Below are positions 18,829 through 27,503 of a DNA stretch of 64,000 nt, in pieces. This DNA comes from Bacteroidota bacterium (lineage in GTDB: Bacteria; Bacteroidota; Bacteroidia; Cytophagales; Cyclobacteriaceae). Below the pieces are notes generated by a model. The model saw only the letters and a program-made list of their open reading frames with translations, did no database searches and was not told where the DNA came from. Where the stretch lies: NCBI GenBank assembly GCA_016178785.1, contig JACOSO010000020.1, positions 1 through 64,000 of the forward strand, in the 5' to 3' direction. Within the stretch, counting starts at the first letter, position 1. Each line of letters begins with the position of its first letter. The translations under genes and the position numbers were made by a program.

Positions 18829-20091
18829 TTATCTCGTCTCTGTTTCGTATTCATATTCAGCCTGAAGTCGGAACAAAAGCTGCAGCTTTTCAAGTTGTTC
18901 AAATCTTTTCATCAACAACATGTCCCACGCATCGAGCAAGACGAAAAAGTTTCCAGTATTTTGTTTGTAAGCCAAAAGATTTGCTTCCATGTTTTTAGAA
19001 TAGGTCAGAATGATAGAGTCTCTAAAATTATCATATTGTTGTCTTTCATATTTCAGCATAGCAAGCCTTTCATTGGTCATTCGGGCAGCCATGAGTTTCA
19101 TATTTTCTTTTTCAAGGCTCATCGCTTGAATCTCATAAGTCATTGATTGCACTTCGGTTTTATACATTTTCGAAGACCAGGGAGCAATAGGAATTGTAAT
19201 CATACCCATTACGGTGAACTGATTAGGCATACCATACATATTCATGTGACTAACTCGCAATCCGAAGTCCGGTTTATTGCCGGTAGCCATCCAAATGCGG
19301 TTCATTTCCATTGCGTGAATACTATTCGTCATGCTGCTTATGTCACTCCGCTGAACTAGGGAGGTGTCTTGTAAAAGAATCGTTGACTCATAGTCTTTCA
19401 AAACAACGGCTGTGTCGATAGTGAAGGGTGTAGTCGTTTCCCGGTTCAGCAATGTATTAAGGCCAATATTACTTTCAGTGATTTCGCTCTTTGCCATGGT
19501 TTCCATGTTGGTAAGCTCCTGGGCTCTGGCCTTGGCTTTGAAAATGGAACTAAGATTTGCTTGATTGTAAGTGTATTTGGATTCAGACATTTTGATCAAC
19601 AAGTTCAGAACCTTCCTGCTGTCCGCGATCAATCTGATTTTCCTCTCCCCAACGAGACGTTGATAGAAAAGTAGTCGCACCTGTGTGCGAAGTATGTTCT
19701 TTGTCCATGCTGCGTTGTTTTGCTGAACCTCTTTTAATGAAGAGTAATAATTTCCCTTAGCTCTCAGTTTTGACGAGTTAGGAATCATCTGTTCAGCCGA
19801 AAACATCAGTGCTGCCCAATTCATTGGATCATCTTTTCGTTTGATCATATTCAATTGATAGGGAAACGAATTCAGTCCGAATGAAAAAGTGGGTGGCATC
19901 CAACTTGAACTACCTTCTACTTTTGATTGCAATGACTTGACGCGCAAATCATATTGAAGCACAAGTGGATATTCTGTTTCAACTCTCTTGACAATATAAT
20001 TAAGGCTTAGAACAGCGGTATCCTGAGAATACAAATTTGCCATTGGTACCAAAAGAAGAAAACTGATTATATGGTTTACTTTAGAATTCAT
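18829..20091 (-). CDS. cusC: TolC-family outer membrane efflux protein, operon B
   Basis: This 420-aa protein has a signal peptide (ISFLLLVPMANLYSQ) and the TolC helical repeats, with APWSSKMYKTEVQSM matching the operon A channel. It overlaps the upstream SRPBCC gene by 4 bp (ATGA). Unlike in operon A it is separated from cusA by the adaptors and small genes, but it should serve the same split pump. Confidence 0.9.
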   Translation of the reverse strand: MNSKVNHIISFLLLVPMANLYSQDTAVLSLNYIVKRVETEYPLVLQYDLRVKSLQSKVEGSSSWMPPTFSFGLNSFPYQLNMIKRKDDPMNWAALMFSAEQMIPNSSKLRAKGNYYSSLKEVQQNNAAWTKNILRTQVRLLFYQRLVGERKIRLIADSRKVLNLLIKMSESKYTYNQANLSSIFKAKARAQELTNMETMAKSEITESNIGLNTLLNRETTTPFTIDTAVVLKDYESTILLQDTSLVQRSDISSMTNSIHAMEMNRIWMATGNKPDFGLRVSHMNMYGMPNQFTVMGMITIPIAPWSSKMYKTEVQSMTYEIQAMSLEKENMKLMAARMTNERLAMLKYERQQYDNFRDSIILTYSKNMEANLLAYKQNTGNFFVLLDAWDMLLMKRFEQLEKLQLLFRLQAEYEYETETR

Positions 20092-20573
20092 GATTCACCT
20101 TCAAGCGATTTCTTACAATCTCCAAGCATGTTTTTTAAACACCATACGCAATACCAGTCTGCCAGAAAAAATGAGAGCAACCGATAAAACCATCCGCTTG
20201 GCTTTTCATAGCTTATGAACAATTCTGCCTGCGTTCCATTAGGAGATGGTGAAACAATTAACTGCATTTTGAACCATGCGTAGAGAATCAATTTTGGTGC
20301 TCCTATTGTTCCCCATATTTTCTCTTTGCCATTAATCCATTTAGTTACCTCTACTGTAAAGTCCATGATCATTCCAACCACTTTGCCGGTCCATCTGTAT
20401 TTTGAGCCGAGCCCTGTGTGATGCTCTGTAAGAAAATCTAAATTCAGTTTACCCCCCATCATTGGCATGGACGACTTCGTCATATGCATTCCGGTCACGC
20501 CCAAATCATCAAGACACTTGAATACCTTTTCAGCAGTTGACTTGTATATTTCTATTCTTTTTAGCGTTTTCAT
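20088..20573 (-). CDS. SRPBCC family protein
   Basis: This 161-aa soluble protein has the helix-grip layout of SRPBCC/polyketide-cyclase-like domains: LKRIEIYKSTAEKVFKCLDDLG at the start, then paired strands (YRWTGKVVGMIMDFTVEVTKWING), ending in a long helix with CVWCLKNMLGDCKKSLE. The cysteines of that last helix may bind metal. The ligand is unknown. It is translationally coupled to the TolC gene. Confidence 0.75.
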   Translation of the reverse strand: MKTLKRIEIYKSTAEKVFKCLDDLGVTGMHMTKSSMPMMGGKLNLDFLTEHHTGLGSKYRWTGKVVGMIMDFTVEVTKWINGKEKIWGTIGAPKLILYAWFKMQLIVSPSPNGTQAELFISYEKPSGWFYRLLSFFLADWYCVWCLKNMLGDCKKSLEGES

Positions 20574-20600
20574 AGCTTTGATCGATTATCCCTCAATTCA

Positions 20601-20951
20601 CTATCGAGAGTGAATTAATATCATCATCAATACCATCATCACTCCCATTCCAATACCTACGCCCCTCATCATCTTACGCTTTTTTTTATCATCGTGTTTA
20701 TGGTTCATGTCTACCAAACCGTGCATGGGGCACATCATCATATCCATTTTATGTTCTGTCGTAGAAGATTTTTTCCAGACCAAATCCATTCCGCATTTGG
20801 AGCATTTGCCCGGTGAGGCTGATTGTATTTCAGGATGCATTGAACAAGAATAGTTTAGGCTGTCCATTGTAAGCGTCTTAGTAGAATCATTTTGAGAATA
20901 GAGCGAATGAGCTACCATCAACATGATCAGCGATAATAAATAGGTTTTCAT
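20601..20951 (-). CDS. Small heavy-metal-binding protein with Met/His-rich tail
   Basis: This 116-aa protein has a signal peptide, one CSMHP...CSKCGM module, then a second half-module CPMHG within a Met/His-rich stretch (HKMDMMMCPMHG, HKHDD). A C-terminal membrane helix (GIGMGVMMVLMMILI) follows. It probably binds Cu+ at the membrane surface for the adjacent efflux adaptors. Confidence 0.8.
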   Translation of the reverse strand: MKTYLLSLIMLMVAHSLYSQNDSTKTLTMDSLNYSCSMHPEIQSASPGKCSKCGMDLVWKKSSTTEHKMDMMMCPMHGLVDMNHKHDDKKKRKMMRGVGIGMGVMMVLMMILIHSR

Positions 20952-20975
20952 TTTGTCATTGATTTAGGTCTTGAT

Positions 20976-22082
20976 TTACATTTTCATCCCCCCCATGGAG
21001 TTTGCTCCGTTCTTCAAAATGAATTCACTATTGATCAGATAAGCCCCTGAGCTCACCACTTTATCTCCCCTATCAAGTCCGAACAGAACTTCCACATTGG
21101 TTTTGTTATCATTCCCTGTTATGATCATTCTCTTTTCATACATGCCGCTTGCCGTTTCAATCCATACCGTTGTGCCACCATCTTCATGAAGAAGGGCAGA
21201 TTTAGGAATCACTAAAGACTTCCGTTGATTGTATTTGATGTGCACGTAAGCCATCATTCCCTGCCTAATTTTCTTTTCGCGGTTGTCTATTGCAAAATGC
21301 AAGAGGTTGATTTTTTTATTTTGCTCGAGCACTGGATTGATAAACACAAGTGTACCAACGAACACTTTGTTCGGGTATGCTTCAAACTCTATGCTGGCCT
21401 GCTGTTGTTGCACATTGGAAATTTCGTTGGGGTAAGCTTGAGCTTCGACCCATATGGAATTGAGGCTAGAGAGACGAAAGAGAGGAATTCCCGTATCCAC
21501 ATACTGCCCTTCGCTCACTAAAAGATCAGCAAGAGTTCCCGATACCGTACTGTAAATATTAATAACAGGAGAAGCTTTTTTACTTCTTTCAAGTTCTGCG
21601 ATTTGCTTGTTGGTAAGACCCCATAACTGAAGTTTTTTTCGCGAAGCATTTACAAGATCACCCGTTATTCTTTTTGAAGATTCGCTTATGTGCTGATCTT
21701 CTGCAAGCAGTAATGAATTCTCATCGCTCAACAATTCTTCACTGTAAATTGAATACAATAATTGACCTACCTTAACTTCCTGCCCTGGATTTCTCACCAC
21801 TAAATTATCAAGCCGTCCTCTTATTCTTGAACTAATCACAATGGTGGTTTTTTCATTAAGCACTGTAATACCAAGTAAAGTGGACTGCTCACCAATTTCA
21901 ACTTCTCTTACCGTGTCTGTTTTTATGTTAGAGACAAGCTGCTCGTGTTCTGTTAAATGAACCATACTTTCATTCATGTCATGTGCAGTATGATCTTCTT
22001 TCAAAGCTTTCTTTTTCGTTGAGCAAAAGGAAAGAGTTAGAAGAAGAGTCATCAAATAGAGGTATGTCATTCGTAATTTCAT
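20976..22082 (-). CDS. cusB: Efflux RND periplasmic adaptor (CusB-like), type 2, operon B
   Basis: This 368-aa lipoprotein (LSFCST) is the counterpart of the operon A protein at 4559-5752 but lacks the N-terminal HMBD module. The hairpin and lipoyl segments are visible (ISSRIRGRLDNLVVRNPGQ). The C-terminus is Met-rich (NSMGGMKM) where the operon A protein has four His, so both have a metal-binding tail. It starts 7 bp after the type 1 adaptor gene. Confidence 0.88.
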   Translation of the reverse strand: MKLRMTYLYLMTLLLTLSFCSTKKKALKEDHTAHDMNESMVHLTEHEQLVSNIKTDTVREVEIGEQSTLLGITVLNEKTTIVISSRIRGRLDNLVVRNPGQEVKVGQLLYSIYSEELLSDENSLLLAEDQHISESSKRITGDLVNASRKKLQLWGLTNKQIAELERSKKASPVINIYSTVSGTLADLLVSEGQYVDTGIPLFRLSSLNSIWVEAQAYPNEISNVQQQQASIEFEAYPNKVFVGTLVFINPVLEQNKKINLLHFAIDNREKKIRQGMMAYVHIKYNQRKSLVIPKSALLHEDGGTTVWIETASGMYEKRMIITGNDNKTNVEVLFGLDRGDKVVSSGAYLINSEFILKNGANSMGGMKM

Positions 22083-22089
22083 CAGGTTG

Positions 22090-23286
22090 TCATTTTAGAA
22101 TTACATTACTCTGACTATCCATTAAATATCCTGCATCACGTGCGACTTCGTCTTCACTACTAATCCCCGAAATGATTTCGACAAACCCGTCTTCTTCTGC
22201 TCCCTTTGCAATAGACCTTGCTTCAAAGAGGAAGCCGTTCTTCGAGGTCATCTTACTTTTTACCCAGACAATGTCTTGTTTGCCAAGATGGAAAATGCTC
22301 GACTGCGGCAGTAATAGCTTCATGGCTCCGGAAAGAAATGCTTCGCATGTCAAAATTGAATTTGGCTTAAGCCCGAGCCGATTGTTTTTCAAATAGACTC
22401 TGGCTTGAAGAAATTTCTGATCTTGTTCATATAAAGGTTCGATAAAGTTGATTCCCCCGTGAATGGTATCCTGAAGAAGTAATTCACTATGTATCGATAC
22501 TTGCAGATCGCGCTTTATGAAAGCATGGTCTTGTGCCTTAAAAGAAATAATAGCCCAGACCTCTTTAAAATCATTGACACGGAACAGTGTTTCACCGGCA
22601 TTAACATAAGCGCCCTCCCGGATTCTCCCTTCACTTTGATTTATTCTTTGGGAGTTATCACTTTCATTCATTCTACCCATCTCCTCTTCTTTCCAATCAG
22701 AAGTATTGGATATCATCGCGACTGCGCTTTCGAAAATGATATAGCCTTCTGAAGGACTGAGAATTTCTATGGTGAGCCCAACACTGTCTTGCTTTTGCAG
22801 GCGTTTGAGTTGAGCCTCTCTAACACCAAGAAGTAAAAGTTTTTGCCTTGCAGTCTCAAGCAAAGAAGAATCACCTGTTTTTTTAAGGAAAATATATTGT
22901 TCCAAATAAGTGTTCAGATCAGGACTATAGATGTCCATGATCTTTTCGCCTTTCTTCACATATTGATAATTGTATCGGATATAAAGTTTTTCTATTCGAC
23001 CAGACACGCGCGTGGAGACTTTTTGATTGCGCCTGATGTCTTCAGTGATGTAGCCATTGGCTTGAATGGTACTTTGCGCATTTGAATAAATTGGCTTGAC
23101 AGTGTTTTGATCTGAGATGACAAATTTATTCGTAGTCGCAGATACATCTGTTAAATCCTTAATCGTAATCGCGTCTTCGCTCATTGTTGTCTGATGGCCT
23201 TCATGGGCATTTTTCTTGCTACAGTTCTGAAGTAAGATTGCTCCAACAATCAAAAGACATTTCAATATGGTATCAGCGTTTATCAT
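22090..23286 (-). CDS. cusB: Efflux RND periplasmic adaptor (CusB-like), type 1, operon B
   Basis: This 398-aa lipoprotein (ILLQNCSKK) corresponds to the operon A protein at 5757-7079. Shared segments include VSTRVSGRIEKLYIRYNYQYVKKGEKIMDIYSPDL. It has no CPMHP module and lacks the palindrome-encoded insertion. It starts 3 bp after the CusA C-terminal gene. Two unlike adaptors per operon suggest a mixed adaptor ring around the pump. Confidence 0.88.
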   Translation of the reverse strand: MINADTILKCLLIVGAILLQNCSKKNAHEGHQTTMSEDAITIKDLTDVSATTNKFVISDQNTVKPIYSNAQSTIQANGYITEDIRRNQKVSTRVSGRIEKLYIRYNYQYVKKGEKIMDIYSPDLNTYLEQYIFLKKTGDSSLLETARQKLLLLGVREAQLKRLQKQDSVGLTIEILSPSEGYIIFESAVAMISNTSDWKEEEMGRMNESDNSQRINQSEGRIREGAYVNAGETLFRVNDFKEVWAIISFKAQDHAFIKRDLQVSIHSELLLQDTIHGGINFIEPLYEQDQKFLQARVYLKNNRLGLKPNSILTCEAFLSGAMKLLLPQSSIFHLGKQDIVWVKSKMTSKNGFLFEARSIAKGAEEDGFVEIISGISSEDEVARDAGYLMDSQSNVILK

Positions 23287-23289
23287 TAC

Positions 23290-25206
23290 TCAATCCACAT
23301 TTAGATAAATCAGTCTGCCTTTCCTCTTGAATTCCCATTCTTTAACCATGGCGAAAATTACAGGTAGCAAGATCAGTGCATAAAGAGTGGATGTTATCAA
23401 ACCAAATACATAAGGCATCGTAATAGGAATCATTACGTCACTACCCACACCAGTAGAAAGCAGCACGGGAGCAAGCCCTATCATATCTACTGCTACGGTC
23501 ATCAGTACAGGTCTTATTCTTAATACTGCTCCTCCAAAGACAGCGTCTTCAATATTCGCCACTGTAATATCTTTGGCGTCTTTGTTTTCGGCAAGATTGC
23601 CAATGGATTGATTCATATAGACCAAAATCAAAACGCCTGTCTCCACAGCTACACCAAATAAAGCAATGAAGCCCACCGCTACCGCGACAGAAATATTGAC
23701 ATGATAGAAATGAAGTGAATAAATTCCACCAATCATGGCGATTGGCAAACTGGTGAGTACAATAATTACTTCACGGAACGATTTAAAGGTGAAGTACAGA
23801 ACGAAACAAATGATCACTAGAACGATAGGAATAATGAGAGAAAGCCTTTTTTGCGCGCTCACTTGGTGTTCATACTGTCCGCTCCATTCAATAAAATATC
23901 CGTTGGGTAATTTTTTGAACCGATCTTCAATGCGTTGCTTGGCTTCATTCACTACACTGCCCATATCCCGTCCACGAACGTTGAACAGCACAGTTCCGCG
24001 GAGCATCGCATTTTCTGAATTGATCATCGGTGGGCCTTCAACAGTTTTTAAATCTGCAATGGCCGATAAAGGAATTGTTCCATAGGTTTTAGTCTGGACG
24101 GGAATGCGTTTTATTTCTGCGAAGTCACTTCTGAAGTCTTGTGCTAATCTCATGCTGATATTGAATCGCTGTCTTCCTTCCACTGTGTTGGTAAGCACCA
24201 TTCCCCCAAGTGCAGTTTCGATGATCATGTTTACATCTTCAACATCTAATCCATAACGAGCTAAAGCTTTTCGTTTGATTTCAATTTCAAGATACTTTCC
24301 ACCGGTGAGTTGTTCTGTGTACAAATCTTGTAGCCCTTCAATGCCTTTCAATGTTTTTTCAACTTCCAATGAAATGTTATAGATGCTATCCAGACTTTGT
24401 CCGAAGATCTTTATGCCCACATCTGTACGGATACCTGTGGAAAGCATGTTGATGCGGTTAATGATAGGTTGCGTCCAACCGATAACAACGCCTGGTATTT
24501 GCACTTTCTCATTCATCTCAGCTATCAACTTCTCTTTAGTTTGGCCCGGTCGCCATTCGGATTTTGGTTTTAGAACTATGATTGTTTCAATCATGCTCAT
24601 AGGTGCATTGTCAGTAGCAGTGTAGGCTCTTCCAGCTTTACCCAATACACTTTCCACTTCAGGAAAATTTTTAATGATCTTGTCTTGTACTTGAAGAATT
24701 CGTTTTGCTTCTGCGTTGGATATATCTGGCAGGGTAACAGGCATCAGTAAAAGAGATCCTTCATCAAGGGGTGGCATAAATTCAGTTCCTGTATTAAGAA
24801 TGACGGGAATGCTTCCCAACGTGAATAGAAGAATGACAAACAGTGTTAACTTTTTCCACTTTAAACACAACCTGACAACCGGACCAACGCTTTTAATGAA
24901 AAACTTTGAAACAGGATTTCGACTTTCAGGAATGAGTTTCCCTTTGATCAATGTGCGCATTAGCATAGGCAGGATAAACAATGCAACAAAAGCAGAACCC
25001 GCCATGGCAAAAGTTTTCGTCCATACCAACGGGGCAAATAATTTCTTCTCCTGGCCCGTGAGGAAAAGAATCGGTGAAAATGAAATTAGTGTAACTAGAA
25101 TTGAAAAAAATACCGCACGACCGACTGTCTGAGCAGACTTTTCAATAGACTTGATTCGCTCTTCCTCAGAGATTTCATTTGTATTGCCGATGCGATGCTT
25201 TCCCAT
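23290..25206 (-). CDS. cusA: CusA-type RND pump, C-terminal polypeptide (TM5-TM12), operon B
   Basis: From the ATG at 25206 (MGKHRIGNTNEIS) the product is about 638 aa; a frame extension to 25236 uses TTG. It covers TM5-TM12 and the second periplasmic domain (FMPPLDEGS, SMIETIIV, RINMLSTGI). TM10 keeps its Glu (GVAVETGVLI). The conserved RPKxMT Lys seen in operon A is Val here (RPVLMT, codon 23506-23508). The gene starts 4 bp after the N-terminal half's stop, exactly as in operon A. Confidence 0.9.
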   Translation of the reverse strand: MGKHRIGNTNEISEEERIKSIEKSAQTVGRAVFFSILVTLISFSPILFLTGQEKKLFAPLVWTKTFAMAGSAFVALFILPMLMRTLIKGKLIPESRNPVSKFFIKSVGPVVRLCLKWKKLTLFVILLFTLGSIPVILNTGTEFMPPLDEGSLLLMPVTLPDISNAEAKRILQVQDKIIKNFPEVESVLGKAGRAYTATDNAPMSMIETIIVLKPKSEWRPGQTKEKLIAEMNEKVQIPGVVIGWTQPIINRINMLSTGIRTDVGIKIFGQSLDSIYNISLEVEKTLKGIEGLQDLYTEQLTGGKYLEIEIKRKALARYGLDVEDVNMIIETALGGMVLTNTVEGRQRFNISMRLAQDFRSDFAEIKRIPVQTKTYGTIPLSAIADLKTVEGPPMINSENAMLRGTVLFNVRGRDMGSVVNEAKQRIEDRFKKLPNGYFIEWSGQYEHQVSAQKRLSLIIPIVLVIICFVLYFTFKSFREVIIVLTSLPIAMIGGIYSLHFYHVNISVAVAVGFIALFGVAVETGVLILVYMNQSIGNLAENKDAKDITVANIEDAVFGGAVLRIRPVLMTVAVDMIGLAPVLLSTGVGSDVMIPITMPYVFGLITSTLYALILLPVIFAMVKEWEFKRKGRLIYLNVD

Positions 25207-25210
25207 GCGG

Positions 25211-26500
25211 TTAGTATTCCAATTTCTTATCGTCAATTTTCAATACCTGATTGGTTAGCTGCCGATATGCATTCTCTGTCATCACTATTCCTGAGTCAAC
25301 TAAATCTCCCACAGCCAACGCCACACCACCCAACGACATGAGATTGGAAGTGATCCCAAACAAATTCATCAGCATAAATCCAATGAGTACGCAAAGTGGA
25401 ATATTGAAAATGGCTACGAGTCCTGATCGGATATGAAATAGAAAAACCAATACAACTAACGATACGGTTAAAATTTCTTCCGTGATAGCCTCCTTCAAGG
25501 TATCAATAGCACCAAGTATAAGATCACTTCGGTCATAAGCTATTTTGAACTTTACTCCTGGAGGCATTCCCTTCTCGATTTCTTTCACTCTCTCTTTGAC
25601 ACGAACAATAAGATCCTTGGCATTCTCTCCGTATCGCATAACCACAATTCCACCTACTACTTCGCCTTCTCCATTGAGATCCGTGATTCCTAATCTCAGG
25701 TCACTGCTCATTTGAACTGCTGCGATATCTGATATTTTAATTGGAATAGATCGGTAGTTGCCGACAGGAATTTCTTTTATGTCATCAAGGCTTTTGATGT
25801 AGCCTAAGCCTTTAATCAGGTAACCGGAGCCATTCATTTCGAAAATACTTCCGCCAACATCCCGGTTGTTTCGAGTGATCGCATTAATCACATCCATCAT
25901 GGGTACTTTGTAATAAACTAGTTTATAAGGATCAATACTTATCTGATACTGTTTTTGAAATCCGCCAAACGAAGCCACTTCACTGATGCCGTCAACTTTT
26001 TGAAGAGCGAACTTGATATACCAATCTTGAAGTGCGCGTAATTCGCCTAGATTATAACCTGGTGCATCAAGCGTATACCAGAACACATGACCGACACCCG
26101 TTCCATCAGGGCCAAGCGATGGGGTTAATCCGGGGGGAAGAAATTTTTGTGCGTAGTTAAGCCTTTCCAACACTCTTGATCGAGCCCAGTAGATGTCTGC
26201 ATCGTCTTTGAAAATCACAAAAACAAAACTCATTCCGAACATTGAAGCTGCCCGAATACTTTTGAGTTTTGGAATGCCTTGAAGATTTGATACTAATGGA
26301 TACGTAACCTGATCCTCCATAATCTTTGGGTTGCGCCCCATCCACTCCGTGTAAATGATTACTTGATTTTCCGATAAGTCGGGCAACGCATCGACTGGAG
26401 TTTCAATGATGGCAATTACTCCTCCTATCACGATCAGAATAATTCCAACCCAGACAAGAAACCGGTTATGAATCGACCATGAAATGATTTTTTCAATCAT
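25211..26500 (-). CDS. cusA: CusA-type RND pump, N-terminal polypeptide (TM1-TM4), operon B
   Basis: The ATG at 26500 overlaps the stop of the ArsR gene as ATGA, which supports this start over the longer frame to 26530. The product (~429 aa) contains TM1, the first periplasmic domain (DLSENQVIIYTEWMGRNP, DIYWARSRVLERLN) and TM4 with VDSGIVMTEN (proton-relay Asp). It ends NQVLKIDDKKLEY in the TM4-TM5 loop. The stop codon is followed by CCGC and the ATG of the second half. Confidence 0.9.
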   Translation of the reverse strand: MIEKIISWSIHNRFLVWVGIILIVIGGVIAIIETPVDALPDLSENQVIIYTEWMGRNPKIMEDQVTYPLVSNLQGIPKLKSIRAASMFGMSFVFVIFKDDADIYWARSRVLERLNYAQKFLPPGLTPSLGPDGTGVGHVFWYTLDAPGYNLGELRALQDWYIKFALQKVDGISEVASFGGFQKQYQISIDPYKLVYYKVPMMDVINAITRNNRDVGGSIFEMNGSGYLIKGLGYIKSLDDIKEIPVGNYRSIPIKISDIAAVQMSSDLRLGITDLNGEGEVVGGIVVMRYGENAKDLIVRVKERVKEIEKGMPPGVKFKIAYDRSDLILGAIDTLKEAITEEILTVSLVVLVFLFHIRSGLVAIFNIPLCVLIGFMLMNLFGITSNLMSLGGVALAVGDLVDSGIVMTENAYRQLTNQVLKIDDKKLEY

Positions 26501-26835
26501 GCTTTCGTTTTTAAAATATTTTGGATGCACCGGGCTGCAAGGCTATCATTGTTGAGGCGATAGAAGATTTTGCCTTGCTTAATCTCTCTCTTAAGCAACC
26601 CACTTTTTTTCATGATGCCGAGATGGCGGGAAGTGATCGATTGTTCAAGGTGAAGTTTTTCGTAAATGCTTTTCACCATGATCTGGTCGCAACCACAGTT
26701 GCACATCAAATGAAGGATGGCAATTCGCTCTGGATGAGCCACTGATTTCAGTGCCTCAGCAAGGTCATTCCAATTCGATTCCGATTTTGTGCCGGACTTT
26801 GTCACTGTTCTGCAAAATGATATGCCAAATTGCAT
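26497..26835 (-). CDS. ArsR-family metal-responsive repressor
   Basis: A winged-helix ArsR domain is clear: SVAHPERIAILHLM, then SIYEKLHLEQSITSRHLGIMKKSGLLKREIKQGKIFYRLN. The CNCGC cluster just before the recognition helix is a probable metal-sensing site in the position used by CadC/SmtB-type sensors. It heads operon B and overlaps cusA-N by 4 bp, so it likely autoregulates the operon. The start is uncertain (ATGs at 26868, 26853 and 26835, or GTG at 26805). Confidence 0.85.
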   Translation of the reverse strand: MQFGISFCRTVTKSGTKSESNWNDLAEALKSVAHPERIAILHLMCNCGCDQIMVKSIYEKLHLEQSITSRHLGIMKKSGLLKREIKQGKIFYRLNNDSLAARCIQNILKTKA

Positions 26836-27045
26836 ATAGCTACAAACCTGCATAATGACTAGGATCAAGGAGGAAAATGATTTTGGTCATTAGGATTTTT
26901 TAAAACTTGCGAAACACTCTTTTCGATCCTTATCCACGTAAGGATTATGCGCCCTTGACAATTATCATATTTTCATGTTATGTACGTCATGAGTGAGAAT
27001 CCCAAAATGCTCATACTTGCATACCGTTAACGAATTCTCTATCGC

Positions 27046-27498
27046 TTGAAAAATACAGTGATTATAATTTGCCTTTTCTTTCTTCTGAGCGAAGTGCTTG
27101 CTCAGAATACTGGAAACGAAATTGTTGGAACATGGCTTACTGAAAAGGAAGATGGAATTGTCAACATCTATAAGAGAGACCAAAAGTATTATGGTAAGCT
27201 CGTTTGGCTGAAGAATCCGAATGATGATAATGGAAACCCTACGGCTGATAAACATAACAGAGATAAAGCCTTGAGAAGCCGAAGACTTATGGGCATTCTC
27301 ATCCTTGACTCATTTGTGTACAACAATGAGGATAAGGAATGGACCAATGGCAAAGTTTACGATCCTAACATGGGTCATCAGGCAGAAGGCATACTCACTT
27401 TAGTAAGCAACGATGTTTTGAAAGTGAAAGGTTATGTAGGCTTTAGATGGATAAGTAAATCAGAAATATGGAAAAGAACAGCCAAGCAAACACCATAA
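27046..27498 (+). CDS. DUF2147 family exported protein
   Basis: This 150-aa protein has a signal peptide (ICLFFLLSEVLAQ) and the DUF2147 pattern: GTWLTEKEDGIVNIYKRDQKYYGKLVWL, then GLKILDxF-like GILILDSFVYN, ending SEIWKRT. The start appears to be TTG, because an in-frame stop (27028-27030) precedes it without an ATG. DUF2147 proteins are small periplasmic beta-barrels of unknown role. The gene overlaps the region upstream of the LolA-like gene and probably starts the export operon. Confidence 0.8.
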   Translation: MKNTVIIICLFFLLSEVLAQNTGNEIVGTWLTEKEDGIVNIYKRDQKYYGKLVWLKNPNDDNGNPTADKHNRDKALRSRRLMGILILDSFVYNNEDKEWTNGKVYDPNMGHQAEGILTLVSNDVLKVKGYVGFRWISKSEIWKRTAKQTP

Positions 27499-27503
27499 AT
27501 GAA

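Noticed and set aside
26856-26889. Two box-like palindromes (TGACtaggATCA, TGATtttgGTCA) before the ArsR gene
   Set aside because: Neither has a -7 element at 23-24 bp on either strand; the first also overlaps a possible ArsR start. Not counted in the regulon.
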